Assembly: GCF_041429785.1 (NCBI RefSeq)
Contig: NZ_CP163423.1
Location: 558,001-622,000 of the forward strand
DNA: 64,000 bases
DNA from: Fretibacter rubidus
GTDB lineage: Bacteria > Pseudomonadota > Alphaproteobacteria > Caulobacterales > Maricaulaceae
Direction of reading: 5' to 3'
This document shows, piece after piece, positions 25,847-34,481 of this stretch. The first letter of the stretch is position 1. Every line of letters starts with the position of its first letter. Made by a program: the position numbers and the translations under genes. The notes under the pieces are model-generated. The model was given only the letters and a program-made list of their open reading frames with translations, was not told the DNA's origin and ran no database searches.

Positions 25847-26545
25847 ATGTATGAGTCTAGAAATAATTTAAAATGGGCAGGTTGGCTATATTTGGCCTTA
25901 GCTATAATTGCGCCGTTTAGTCTGTCATATGTCCCGTCCGTTATTGACGGTGCAAATGGAGCTTTCGTCGATCGGCTATCCGCACATGAACCGCTTCTAC
26001 GCCTCAGTCTGGCAAGCGAAATACTCTATCAGGTGATTGAGGTTTATATCGTCATTGCCCTTTTCAACTATTTTCGGGGTGTCAATGTAAACCTCGCTAG
26101 ACAAATGTTGGTGCTTGGTCTTTTGCCTCTTCCCATAATATTTTTAAATGAATTGAATCTGATTGGCGCACTTTCGTTTGTCAACGCGGATGTAACTCAT
26201 GGAGGCATGACCCTTGAGCTTCGGGAGTCGATGTCGGCGCTCTTCTACACATTGCACGGAAAGGGTCTGATTCTGGCCAGTATTTTTTGGGGCTTGTGGC
26301 TCATTCCATTGGGACGGCTTGTTCTTATCTCGAACACAATACCAAAATTTTTTGGTATTTCTGTCATGATTGGCGCGGCGGGATACATCCTTCGTGCGGT
26401 CGCAATTCTCGCGCTTCCTTCTCTGGCCTCCCCACAAATGATAGAAAATCTATCCTATGTTGGCAGTCTAATGATGATAGGGGAAGTGCCAATCATCGCC
26501 GGCCTGCTGTTTGCAGCATATCGAAAGCAACCAAAATTGACTTAG
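25847..26545 (+). CDS. DUF4386 family membrane protein
   Basis: From the ATG at 25847 the protein has 232 residues with about six membrane helices. It shows the DUF4386 pattern: the start NNLKWAGWLYLALAIIAPFS, then LLRLSLASEILYQVIEVYIV and FNYFRGVNVNLARQM. The family has no known function. A longer frame from 25682 lacks family similarity and overlaps the promoter region, so it is not used. It is divergent from the LytTR pair and could be one of its targets. Confidence 0.75.
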   Translation: MYESRNNLKWAGWLYLALAIIAPFSLSYVPSVIDGANGAFVDRLSAHEPLLRLSLASEILYQVIEVYIVIALFNYFRGVNVNLARQMLVLGLLPLPIIFLNELNLIGALSFVNADVTHGGMTLELRESMSALFYTLHGKGLILASIFWGLWLIPLGRLVLISNTIPKFFGISVMIGAAGYILRAVAILALPSLASPQMIENLSYVGSLMMIGEVPIIAGLLFAAYRKQPKLT

Positions 26546-26630
26546 TCTTTATGCTGAGCGGCGTATCCAATCTTATTAAAAAATGATTTAACTAGATCAG
26601 CGTATCATTCAAAAGGGGGGTGATTGGTTC

Positions 26631-26897
26631 ATGCAAGAATTTTTGACCTATTCAATATTGATTCTGGTAATTCCCATTTTCATCGGCAAGTTTATTTTAC
26701 GGGCAAGTTGGCAACACATTGGTATCACCTACGCTGTTTTAGTTGCAGTATATGTCCTGCTTATTATTCTCATGCGTGCAGATGGCGGCACCTGGACAGA
26801 AGCGACCGGATGGCCGGCTGTAATGTTCTTATTTTGGGGCCTGCCTGCATTTATTTTAATTATTATAGCTTTGAAGGTGAAAGACTTGATGGGTTAG
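26631..26897 (+). CDS. small membrane protein, unknown
   Basis: The 88-residue protein has three hydrophobic segments and a short loop with WTEATGWPAV. A strong ribosome binding site (GGGGGGTGAT) lies before the ATG. It is followed by a larger membrane-anchored gene after ten bases, so both are likely translated from one message. Another frame over the same bases is less plausible because it is rich in Cys, His and Tyr. No family recognised. Confidence 0.6.
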   Translation: MQEFLTYSILILVIPIFIGKFILRASWQHIGITYAVLVAVYVLLIILMRADGGTWTEATGWPAVMFLFWGLPAFILIIIALKVKDLMG

Positions 26898-26907
26898 GGA
26901 TAGCATA

Positions 26908-27687
26908 ATGAAGGACATTCTTCTCCTGATTCTGATTGGTATCGCAGCCGCGTTTTACGGGATCCATAGCGGCCGCGCAAAGGCAGATAGATTTCGGGCT
27001 TTCCCGGAGACGCTGAAAAGGATGCGTGTACGGGACTGGGTTATCTCAATCATTATTGTTGCCGGGATATTCATGGCGGCCTCTACCCTAAGCAAGAATG
27101 AAGAAGTCGCGCAAAAAAATTCTTTAAGAGAGCAATTCAGATTATCAGCTGACGTAAATTTGGTCGATTTTCGGCAAGGTGAAAGCGGTAGCAAGAAACC
27201 GGCCTTTAGCGCGACAGTCCACTTCACACCCCAACAATGGAAAGATTATATCAATGATATAAACGATCCAACTGTTTGGCAGCCGAGACCGCTTCGCCGT
27301 ACGGCATCGATACCAATTCCATTCAAGGAAGACGACATTGATTTTAGGGGGGACATAATTGATGGTGATTACGCGGCCAATGCAAGAGTTTGGTACGAGC
27401 TACCAGAACCGCTCGAATTTAAAACGGGCTTGAGTACACTTCGCGAGTACCCCCGGCTTTATCATTACTGGTGGGATGAAGGGGAAGCCAGACCAAAAGC
27501 CGGAAGGATTATGTGCTATATATTTCATAGAGACCGCACGGAGCATGACGTTGATACCCCTCAGCGCAACTACTTAAATTATAAAGTTTCTGCCTGTGCC
27601 GATCTGACCAAGCGCGATGACGTAAATGCGTATGTATTGGGTATTCTAGATTTTGACAAAAAAACACTCCGCATGGTCATAGAATAG
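26908..27687 (+). CDS. membrane-anchored protein, unknown function
   Basis: A 259-residue protein with an N-terminal hydrophobic helix, a basic loop (RMRVRDW) and a second hydrophobic helix (about residues 45-60). A soluble domain of about 190 residues follows, with many charged and aromatic residues (FTPQQWKDYIND, LYHYWWDEGEARPK) and two cysteines. The soluble part probably faces the periplasm. I do not recognise a family. It is co-directional with the preceding 88-residue gene and looks like accessory cargo of the element. Confidence 0.6.
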   Translation: MKDILLLILIGIAAAFYGIHSGRAKADRFRAFPETLKRMRVRDWVISIIIVAGIFMAASTLSKNEEVAQKNSLREQFRLSADVNLVDFRQGESGSKKPAFSATVHFTPQQWKDYINDINDPTVWQPRPLRRTASIPIPFKEDDIDFRGDIIDGDYAANARVWYELPEPLEFKTGLSTLREYPRLYHYWWDEGEARPKAGRIMCYIFHRDRTEHDVDTPQRNYLNYKVSACADLTKRDDVNAYVLGILDFDKKTLRMVIE

Positions 27688-27754
27688 TTCGCTACCTTCG
27701 CTTTAAGCCAGTCACCTAACTTCCACTAAGCCACTGACATGAAGACGCGATAAC

Positions 27755-27808
27755 CCCCAAACCGGACCTTAACTCAGTGTCTTACTTTGAGCGATTTTAA
27801 GCCGCTCA
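27755..27808 (+). repeat. 54-bp intergenic repeat, copy 1
   Basis: This stretch between two convergent genes matches 45698-45751 at about 45 of 54 positions, starting CCCCAAACCGGAC and including GTGTCTTACTT and GCGATTTTAAG. In this copy TGAGCG and CGCTCA can pair into a small stem. Origin unknown. Confidence 0.6.
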
Positions 27809-27839
27809 GGCAATATAGGGTTTGGCAGCTGAGGAGTCT

Positions 27840-28355
27840 TCAGAGCTTTAACCGCATTAGAATATCTGTCTGGGGGTCGTTCCCCAGCATAAAGTCATGT
27901 GTCGAAAACTCAGAAAGACCTTGTCGTTTGTAAAACTCAATCGCCTTTTCGTTCTGATTCCATACGCCCAGCCATAACCATTGCGCGTTCTTTTCTGATG
28001 CAAACTGTTTTGAAAATTCAAACAGGGCTTTCCCAAGCCTTTTGCCTTGATATCTCGCTAGGACATATATGCGCTCTATTTCCAGCGCATTTTCTAATTT
28101 GGATTCTGTTTGGGCATCCCCGATGTTTAGCTTCAAATATCCTGCTATCGCTTCTTCAAAATATACGAAGAAGAAGAACGAATTCTCATTATGAAATTCC
28201 TTGACAATTTGCTCTGTTGTGAAGGCCTTCGCAGAATATATTTCGATGTCTTCAGCAGTGTTCAGATGAGCAAATGTTTCAAGAAACGTGACTTCTATAA
28301 TGTTCCTAAGTTCATTTGTTTGGTCATTGTTAATCTGAGAAATTTTCACTGACAT
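27840..28355 (-). CDS. GNAT family N-acetyltransferase
   Basis: With the start at 28355 the protein has 171 residues. It shows the GNAT core: FVYFEEAIAGYLKLNIGD, then LEIERIYVLARYQGKRLGKA, where the QGKRLGK loop binds the acetyl-CoA pyrophosphate, and the late strand WLWLGVWNQNEKAIEFYKRQG. The acceptor substrate is not known. An upstream start at 28406 is possible, with no good ribosome binding site at either. It is a solitary cargo gene, with a base composition poorer in GC than the conjugation genes beside it. Confidence 0.85.
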   Translation of the reverse strand: MSVKISQINNDQTNELRNIIEVTFLETFAHLNTAEDIEIYSAKAFTTEQIVKEFHNENSFFFFVYFEEAIAGYLKLNIGDAQTESKLENALEIERIYVLARYQGKRLGKALFEFSKQFASEKNAQWLWLGVWNQNEKAIEFYKRQGLSEFSTHDFMLGNDPQTDILMRLKL

Positions 28356-28518
28356 ACTGAAAAAGCTATGAGATGACCGCGTTGCTTGCAAGCGTGATTT
28401 TGTCATTTCCGAAGTCTGCGCTTAGGCGGTTTAAGACACTCGTCTAATGCCCGCTAAGCCCCCGATGCTGAAATAAGCCTAGAGGTCATTTCTCGGGCCT
28501 AAGCCCCTAAATCATAGC

Positions 28519-28731
28519 TCAATGAACGTCTTGAGGAACACGAGTTTTCTGAAAGGATGGAATGTGACTGAGCGTTTTGTTCAGTCTTTTTCGGCGTGAT
28601 CTAAGTCTTTCAAGCTCTTCTTCAAACAGTTTATAGACAGGCCAGTAGTCTTCGCCGTGGTGGTTTATGACGCAGGCAACGACTGCTAGGCAGTCTTCTA
28701 ATTCTCGTTCTTTGGTTGGTAAATTAGACAT
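28519..28731 (-). CDS. small hypothetical protein
   Basis: A 70-residue protein starting MSNLPTKERELEDCLAVV. It is charged and helical, with an arginine-rich part (ELERLRSRRKRLNKTL) near the C-terminus. No family is recognised. It lies downstream of the trb operon and may be its last gene. An upstream start at 28767 adds 12 residues. The even amino acid use suggests that it is real. Confidence 0.45.
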   Translation of the reverse strand: MSNLPTKERELEDCLAVVACVINHHGEDYWPVYKLFEEELERLRSRRKRLNKTLSHIPSFQKTRVPQDVH

Positions 28732-28781
28732 TGAAGAACTGGTGCGCACTCTAGCTATGCGCACCAAATCCCGAGCTTAAA

Positions 28782-29105
28782 TTATGAACTGGATTTCGGG
28801 CGAGACCAAACAAGGTCAGCACCATCTTCACGGTGAAAAAGCGCCGCGTTAATTGGCTTTGTCATTTCAGGGCCGTCCAGTTTAACGCTGATATACTCCA
28901 GCGGCTCGGCGTCATCTTGCGGCTCTGTGACATCATTCCAGGCCACGCCAAGATCACAGCGGCCGGATTTCACAAAATAGTCTGGACTGTTTTCCGTCTT
29001 CTTCTTTTCATTCGCCACAAAGCGAACCTTTTTGTTTGTCATAAGTGTTGCAATCGTGCCTTCAAAGCCCGTTGCAGTCGGTTTGAATGTTCCAATAGTA
29101 GCCAT
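28782..29105 (-). CDS. DUF736 family protein (transfer-operon copy)
   Basis: The 107-residue protein starts MATIGTFKPTATGFEGTIAT and ends with INAALFHREDGADLVWSR, the DUF736 pattern. It includes SGRCDLGVAWNDV, YISVKLDGPEM and a final Trp. DUF736 proteins are frequent in alphaproteobacterial conjugative elements and have an unknown role, possibly nucleic acid binding. A second intact copy is at 59886 and a decayed one at 60524. It lies 33 bases behind the DUF2274 gene in the trb operon. Confidence 0.9.
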   Translation of the reverse strand: MATIGTFKPTATGFEGTIATLMTNKKVRFVANEKKKTENSPDYFVKSGRCDLGVAWNDVTEPQDDAEPLEYISVKLDGPEMTKPINAALFHREDGADLVWSRPKSSS

Positions 29106-29138
29106 AGCGTTTTTCTCCTGTGCTTGACGTGGTGGAAA

Positions 29139-29363
29139 TTAGGCCAGCTCGCGCTTAGCCTTTTTGAACCCCGTATCGCCGGCAAGAAAGCTTGCGAGCA
29201 TTGACGGGATGAGCGCTGAAATATCGGCCTTTTCGCCGTAAGCCTTTTCATAAACTTTGGCGTATGCTTCCAAATCAACTTCCAAGTCCGGCATCACAGA
29301 GATTGTGTGCTTGGTTGGCTTGGTATCGGGAAGTTTTTGTAATTTGATCTGAGGCTGGCTCAT
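29139..29363 (-). CDS. DUF2274 family protein
   Basis: A 74-residue protein with IKLQKLPDTKPTKHTISV near the start and LIPSMLASFLAGDTGFKKAK near the end, as in DUF2274, a small family nearly always found directly after trbI. It overlaps trbI by four bases (ATGA), so the two are translationally coupled. The ribbon-helix-like pattern could bind DNA, but this is not shown. Confidence 0.88.
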   Translation of the reverse strand: MSQPQIKLQKLPDTKPTKHTISVMPDLEVDLEAYAKVYEKAYGEKADISALIPSMLASFLAGDTGFKKAKRELA

Positions 29364-30613
29364 GGTCTTGCTCCATATGGTTTGAGAATAAGATCGCGCG
29401 AGACGATGACGTTAAAGCGCCAGCCTTGGCGCACTTTGAGTGTCGGCTGCACATTGAGGTTACGGTCAATGATCCGCTGCCCCGCGATGTTGGCTGTATC
29501 TTGTCCTGCATTTTGCAACGCGCGAGTCAGGCGGTCGCCATCATCACTGGCAAGCTCAGACCCAATAGAGAGCAATGAGGATAAGGCGGCCCCTTTGATG
29601 AACTGCCATGTGTGCTTATCGACCTTGTCTTTAAGGCCCGCAAAACCTTGGCTGTCTGAGCCAGGCAGATTATCAAGCTGAATACTGTCCCCGTTGGGCA
29701 GTATAAGCCGCGTCCAGACAACGAGCGCGCGGCTCTGTCCAAAAGCGATGACACTATCATAGCGCCCCATAAGGCGAGAGCCTTGCGGGATAAGCAGGTG
29801 CTGCCCCGTCACCGTATCATAGACGTTCTCAGTCACTTGGCCGATGACTTGGCCCGGCAAGTCTGAATTTAGCCCTGTGACCAGCGAGGCCGGAATGATA
29901 TTGCCCGCCATGACCTGATAGGGCGAGCGCGGTGAAACCAGACCGTGGGAATTGTAGATGTCGTCTGCATCACGGTTTAGGAAAGCCTGCTTATCGATTT
30001 GACCGTTTGGGTCACTCTGGCCACCGCTCAAATCAAATCCTGATGGCGGTGCAGGATAATCAGGCATTTGCGGGACGGGAAACCCAAGACCTTCGCTGAG
30101 TTGATCGACGGGGCCAGCACTTGCAAATTGCTGAACCTGACCACCCGAGGCTTTACGGCCTACATTAAAGAATAAGCTCTGCGTTTTTGCCTGCTGTACG
30201 GGTGGATTATAGACAGGCGCGGCTGGCTGATATGATGACTGCGGCGCGCTATATGACACGCGCTTTTGGGGTCGCGGCTTTAATGCCGTTTCGGCGATAG
30301 GAGGTTTTGGAATAGCTTGGGCTTTCGACAGATAAGCCTCTCCAAGATCACCCGGTAAAGGCGGCCCTAATGTGGGCTTCATCTCCTCATAAGTCTTTGG
30401 CAGTAATTCGAGCCCCGCAGCCATGGGCTTATGTGTGACGTTGTATAGCTCTTCCGCTTTCTCATCATGCACAGGCGATTGAAGCGCCATTGCTAAAGCT
30501 CCGAACATCACGGCGCCTAAGACTGCTGCACCGCCCAATAACGCCTTGCGGCTAAAGCGGCGCACAGCGCGAGGCCGTGCCCGAATGGTTAAGTTTGGAG
30601 GCGTATCACTCAT
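29360..30613 (-). CDS. trbI: conjugal transfer protein TrbI (VirB10-like)
   Basis: The 417-residue protein has a short basic cytoplasmic start, one membrane helix (about residues 24-42), a proline-rich middle and a C-terminal VirB10 beta barrel domain. Landmarks are YQVMAGNIIPASLVTGLNSD, GQHLLIPQGSRLMGRYDS, ALVVWTRLILPNG and DRNLNVQPTLKVRQGWRFNV. VirB10 spans inner and outer membranes and signals pore opening of the type IV secretion system. It overlaps trbG and the DUF2274 gene by four bases each. Confidence 0.95.
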   Translation of the reverse strand: MSDTPPNLTIRARPRAVRRFSRKALLGGAAVLGAVMFGALAMALQSPVHDEKAEELYNVTHKPMAAGLELLPKTYEEMKPTLGPPLPGDLGEAYLSKAQAIPKPPIAETALKPRPQKRVSYSAPQSSYQPAAPVYNPPVQQAKTQSLFFNVGRKASGGQVQQFASAGPVDQLSEGLGFPVPQMPDYPAPPSGFDLSGGQSDPNGQIDKQAFLNRDADDIYNSHGLVSPRSPYQVMAGNIIPASLVTGLNSDLPGQVIGQVTENVYDTVTGQHLLIPQGSRLMGRYDSVIAFGQSRALVVWTRLILPNGDSIQLDNLPGSDSQGFAGLKDKVDKHTWQFIKGAALSSLLSIGSELASDDGDRLTRALQNAGQDTANIAGQRIIDRNLNVQPTLKVRQGWRFNVIVSRDLILKPYGARP

Positions 30614-31662
30614 GATGCGCGCTCGATACGAACAACGGTTTGCTTCTTTTCGCCAAGGCGCAATTCAGCGGCGTCGAATAAGCGGTCAACAACGTAGTAG
30701 CCGTCTCTGACGCGGTAATTGACGAGCTTGCTTATGCTGCCTTTACCGTCCGTGACGAATAATGGAGGCGCTTCGGATACGGTCAGTCCTTCCGGGAACT
30801 CGATGAACACCTTTGAGCCATCATCAAAGACGCGGGTTGGCCGCCAGTGCGGCGTATCGCCTTTGATGACATAATCAAAGCGCAGCTCATCTGGGATTAG
30901 CTTGGCATCCACCCTCTCATAACTCGCCCTGGTAACGCGGGGTGTTTCCGGTGAGCTTGTGCGAATGTTTCTGATAGCGTCATACGGATAACGCCAAGAT
31001 ACCGCCGCCATATAGGTGTCGGTAAATGATTTCAGATCCAGATAGTAGGTGCGCCGCGTCGAGGTGATAATGGCATTGGTCGAGAGGTTGGCCGCCATGG
31101 GCTTCACCAGAATATGAACCTGCTCATTCACTCCCGATCCTGAAACTGTATCCCCAACCGTCCAGCGTTCGGTGTCACCTGCGGAGACTGTAATAAGCCC
31201 TTCGCCCTTTTCCAAAGCAATATCCGTAATCTGTGTCGGCGAGGTATAGACCTGATAGAGCGATCCTGCTGTGTAAGGGTAAAGCTGAATAGCATTGAGA
31301 TAATTATCGGTCGTCGGCTTCACTATGGCCGCGTCATTGGCGTAGCTGACGGCCTGAAACCCTGACAGTGACGGTCCGCTATCAAAGAGCTCCACAGCAA
31401 GCGGCATCGGTTTCAATTGGCCGTCCATAATCAAGGTTGGCGTTTGAGAGTTTGTGTAACCTTCAGTCTCAGCCAAGACGTCATATGCCTTTGGCGGTTC
31501 GGGCACATAAAGCGCTTTGGACATCTCGTCGGGCGTGGTCACGCGCCCCGATTTTAAACCGCCCCAAGCCCCCTGAAGACTGGCACAGCCTGATAAGCTG
31601 GTAGCGAGAACCAAAATGGATGCGGTCATCAATTGGCGCGGCATGTTTGATGGTTGTCTCAT
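30610..31662 (-). CDS. trbG: conjugal transfer protein TrbG (VirB9-like)
   Basis: The 350-residue protein has a signal sequence with a lipobox-like LSGC near residue 25, so it may be a lipoprotein. The C-terminal two-thirds shows the VirB9 fold, with YPYTAGSLYQVYTSPTQITD and STRRTYYLDLKS. VirB9 joins VirB7 and VirB10 in the outer-membrane core complex. Gene ends overlap trbF and trbI by four bases each. The lipobox may mean this protein also replaces a separate VirB7/TrbH lipoprotein, which I did not find. Confidence 0.93.
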   Translation of the reverse strand: MRQPSNMPRQLMTASILVLATSLSGCASLQGAWGGLKSGRVTTPDEMSKALYVPEPPKAYDVLAETEGYTNSQTPTLIMDGQLKPMPLAVELFDSGPSLSGFQAVSYANDAAIVKPTTDNYLNAIQLYPYTAGSLYQVYTSPTQITDIALEKGEGLITVSAGDTERWTVGDTVSGSGVNEQVHILVKPMAANLSTNAIITSTRRTYYLDLKSFTDTYMAAVSWRYPYDAIRNIRTSSPETPRVTRASYERVDAKLIPDELRFDYVIKGDTPHWRPTRVFDDGSKVFIEFPEGLTVSEAPPLFVTDGKGSISKLVNYRVRDGYYVVDRLFDAAELRLGEKKQTVVRIERAS

Positions 31663-32360
31663 TGGGAGGCTCCTGTTGCATTGAGGTCTTTTGACCAGTG
31701 AAGTCCGTGGACGTAGAGACCGAGCGGATTGCGGTGCAGCGTCTCGGCGTCCGTTGGCGGCTTTGTGATAATTGAAAGGCTCGCCGTATAAGTTTGGACG
31801 CTGAGTTGCGCGCCATTGCGGAATGATTTTTCGCGCCAGCGCACTTCAAAACTGTCCTCTGAGGAACGCACGATGCTTGTGACATCCACTGTGACGCTGC
31901 GCTGCCCAATGTCCGCGAAAGGGTCATTCTCATTGGCATAGCTATTGAGCGTAAGCGCGGCTTGATCCGTGGCGTAATTATAGGCGTTCAGCCAATTATC
32001 GCGCAGAACAACGGGATCGATTGAGACGGAACGGACATTCGTTATGAAGCGTGCCAATTGATGCGCAATCTGGGCATCCGAGGGTTTGAAATTTGTTTGC
32101 GCCGGGCCAGACGTTTTCACCGCGCCCGTCTCATCCACCTCAACAACCCAAGGCACAATGCTGGCTTGCGCGCTTTGATAAATCAGGCCGCTCGTGGACA
32201 GCGCCGCTAATCCCATTGCGCCGCAAAAAGCCAAGCACCATCTATTTCCGCGCGCATTGGCGCGGCCTAATCGGCGGTCCTCTTTTTGTCCCGCACGTTG
32301 ATAAGGCGTTTCAGGGATAGGTGTTTTCCCAAACTTCGATTGGCTACGTTTCCATTTCAT
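31659..32360 (-). CDS. trbF: conjugal transfer protein TrbF (VirB8-like)
   Basis: The 233-residue protein has a basic cytoplasmic start with TPYQRAGQ-like sequence, one membrane helix (about residues 42-65) and a periplasmic VirB8 domain with WVVEVDETGA, IAHQLARFITNVRSVS and TDQAALTLNSYANENDPFADI. VirB8 is an inner-membrane assembly factor. It lies between trbL and trbG in the usual order. Confidence 0.93.
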   Translation of the reverse strand: MKWKRSQSKFGKTPIPETPYQRAGQKEDRRLGRANARGNRWCLAFCGAMGLAALSTSGLIYQSAQASIVPWVVEVDETGAVKTSGPAQTNFKPSDAQIAHQLARFITNVRSVSIDPVVLRDNWLNAYNYATDQAALTLNSYANENDPFADIGQRSVTVDVTSIVRSSEDSFEVRWREKSFRNGAQLSVQTYTASLSIITKPPTDAETLHRNPLGLYVHGLHWSKDLNATGASQ

Positions 32361-32382
32361 CGTCTTCTCCTTCTATTCGGGT

Positions 32383-33750
32383 CTATCCATCAGGGTTCAG
32401 GGATGGACCGCTTCCACTGCCGCCGCCGTCTCCGCCGCGAAGTGCATTTGTGGCTGTGCGCGTGGCGTGGCGCGTTTGTTGTTGGCGGTGAACTTTCTTG
32501 GCCCAATTGGGCCCTTTGCCCGTTTCGCCCGAAGTGGCCCCGCCGCCATCTTTGCGCGGCGCTTTCATCCCTTTGGTTAGCGCGGCCATCCCGCCGCGCA
32601 TCCCATTGCCGTGCGCCGTGGAAACCGCACCGCCTGCCGCCAGCACTTTACGCCCTCCGGCTTTGGCGACAGACATAACGCCGGCCTGTGCCACAGCGCC
32701 CACACCTGCCGCCGCGCCTTTAATGCCGCCGCCTTGGGACATACTGCCAAGCGTGAAAGCGACTTTAGAGCCGCCCGCCATAGATGCGCCCGCTTTCACA
32801 GAGGCGGCTGCGCCTTTACCGAGACCCTTAATACCTGCACCTGCGACAGCTCCGCCTGCTAATGCGCCCGCGCCAACGGCGGCCATCGTGCCAACAGCTG
32901 CGCCTGCACCTAATTGCGGCGCGCCTGAGACTAAGCCTGTTGCAATGCCCGGCCCGAAGATACCGAGAGCCAAGAGCGCCATTGAACCAAGCATGATTGA
33001 GGCCGCATCTTTTAGCGTAATAGGCACTATCGTATCTGGGGCACTCGCAGGCGGCGCAAAAGCTGACGTAATGTCGCCAAAGATTGTCGAGCCGATGCCA
33101 ATGATGATCGCAAGCACCATAAGTTTGATGCCGCTGGCCACGACATTGCCGAGAACTTTTTCCGCTAAAAAGGATGTCTTATTCCAAAGCGCGAAGGGTA
33201 TCAGAATGAACCCCGCAAGCGTTGTCAGCTTGAACTCAAGAATGGTCACAAAGAGCTGTATCGCGATAAAGAAGAACGCGAACATGGTAATGATCCACGC
33301 TAAAAATAGCGCGACAATCAAGACGATGTTGTGAAAGAACTTCACAGGACCTGTCAGCTCGCCGATTTGTGTTAAAATCGGATGTGCCGCTTGAAATCCC
33401 GTATCGGCGATAAAGCCAGGGCGCAGCAAATCATTGGCCGTAAGGCTAGTGGCTGTTGCCTGAAGTCCAAGCCCGCCAAAGCTGTTGAAAACGATATTCG
33501 CAAGGCTAGAGAAATTTGTGATGATCAGCGCAAAGACGCCGACATACATAACCTTTTTAAGAAACTTCCCAATGACTGAATTATCAGACCCCATCGCCCA
33601 ATAAAGGCCAGCCAAGGTAATATCGATTCCTATCAATATAGCCGTGAGATATTGAACCTCACCGCCAAGGAGGCCGAAGCCGCTATCAATATAACTTGTG
33701 AAGGTGACGACAAATTCGTCAATTACGCCGAGACTTGTTGGATCAGCCAT
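32383..33750 (-). CDS. trbL: conjugal transfer protein TrbL (VirB6-like)
   Basis: The 455-residue protein has five to six membrane helices in its first 260 residues, with an opening VIDEFVVTFTSYIDSGFGLL as in TrbL. A long Gly/Ala-rich stretch (about 275-400) and a Gly/Ser tail follow. TrbL/VirB6 forms part of the inner-membrane channel. Its start touches the trbJ stop, so no trbK-type entry exclusion gene lies between them. Confidence 0.92.
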   Translation of the reverse strand: MADPTSLGVIDEFVVTFTSYIDSGFGLLGGEVQYLTAILIGIDITLAGLYWAMGSDNSVIGKFLKKVMYVGVFALIITNFSSLANIVFNSFGGLGLQATATSLTANDLLRPGFIADTGFQAAHPILTQIGELTGPVKFFHNIVLIVALFLAWIITMFAFFFIAIQLFVTILEFKLTTLAGFILIPFALWNKTSFLAEKVLGNVVASGIKLMVLAIIIGIGSTIFGDITSAFAPPASAPDTIVPITLKDAASIMLGSMALLALGIFGPGIATGLVSGAPQLGAGAAVGTMAAVGAGALAGGAVAGAGIKGLGKGAAASVKAGASMAGGSKVAFTLGSMSQGGGIKGAAAGVGAVAQAGVMSVAKAGGRKVLAAGGAVSTAHGNGMRGGMAALTKGMKAPRKDGGGATSGETGKGPNWAKKVHRQQQTRHATRTATNALRGGDGGGSGSGPSLNPDG

Positions 33751-34481
33751 TACGGTGTGCCTCCGTTATAAGCGTCACTGGCACGTCCCATAAAAAGCCG
33801 TCTGCGGGCACGCGCTTCTTTTTCAAGCGCCAATTGGCGGGTGGCTTCCAGACTGCTTGCCCGAGCTTGCGTAATCTGCATTTGCTGCGCTTGCATGGAC
33901 TGTTTAACGAGCAATCCCATGAGCTGATTAGTGGATTGCGTGGCTTGCAGTTCGCCAACCGCGCCGTGACTACTATTCATAAGCTGGCCGAGTAAAGCCT
34001 GATCAGCCTCAAGGCTTTCCACCATTTTTGACTGCATGAGCATGGCTTCATTTTGAGCGCGCTCTGACATTTGAAATTGCGCTTCCGCCTGAACCATGAG
34101 TTCATCTTGCGACAAGCCATCATAACTCTCGGGAAAGTGCTGCCGGATAAGCTCGCGTGTCCGGTTCACATCATAGGCGACGTTCTCAGCTTGCCGATTT
34201 AAGTAAGCAATCTCATTCAGAATACGGTTCAAATCCGTGGCAGAATTTATATCCAGTCTGGATAAATGCTTGGCCTGATTGATAAGCATATTGGCCTCAT
34301 TGCGAAGCTGCTGCGCTTGGCGAATAATCTGCGTGTAGCTGCGCACGGCCGTATAAAAGTTCTGAACATAATTGGCCGGGTCATAAACGACGCCGCCAAA
34401 TTGGGCATGACTTGCGGGCGCATGGGCAAATCCCATTGCCGCGATTAAAGCCAGTGTAATTATTCCGCGACGTCGAGCCAT
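33750..34481 (-). CDS. trbJ: conjugal transfer protein TrbJ (VirB5-like)
   Basis: The 243-residue protein has a signal peptide ending near SHA (about residue 25) and a long helical body with VYDPANYVQNFYTAVRSYTQ and many Gln, Asn and Glu residues, typical for TrbJ. It probably acts as a minor pilus or adhesin component in the periplasm. It overlaps the end of trbE by 22 bases. Confidence 0.9.
   Translation of the reverse strand: MARRRGIITLALIAAMGFAHAPASHAQFGGVVYDPANYVQNFYTAVRSYTQIIRQAQQLRNEANMLINQAKHLSRLDINSATDLNRILNEIAYLNRQAENVAYDVNRTRELIRQHFPESYDGLSQDELMVQAEAQFQMSERAQNEAMLMQSKMVESLEADQALLGQLMNSSHGAVGELQATQSTNQLMGLLVKQSMQAQQMQITQARASSLEATRQLALEKEARARRRLFMGRASDAYNGGTP

Noticed and set aside
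26624-26908. 94-codon frame over the small membrane protein
   Set aside because: Unusual composition rich in Cys, His and Tyr; the other frame has a better ribosome binding site and membrane helices.
27688-27839. Possible integron attC site near the 54-bp repeat
   Set aside because: No core GTTRRRY site or matching inverse core could be found, and no integron integrase is present.
33740-33760. trbK between trbJ and trbL
   Set aside because: The two genes touch, so there is no room for it.
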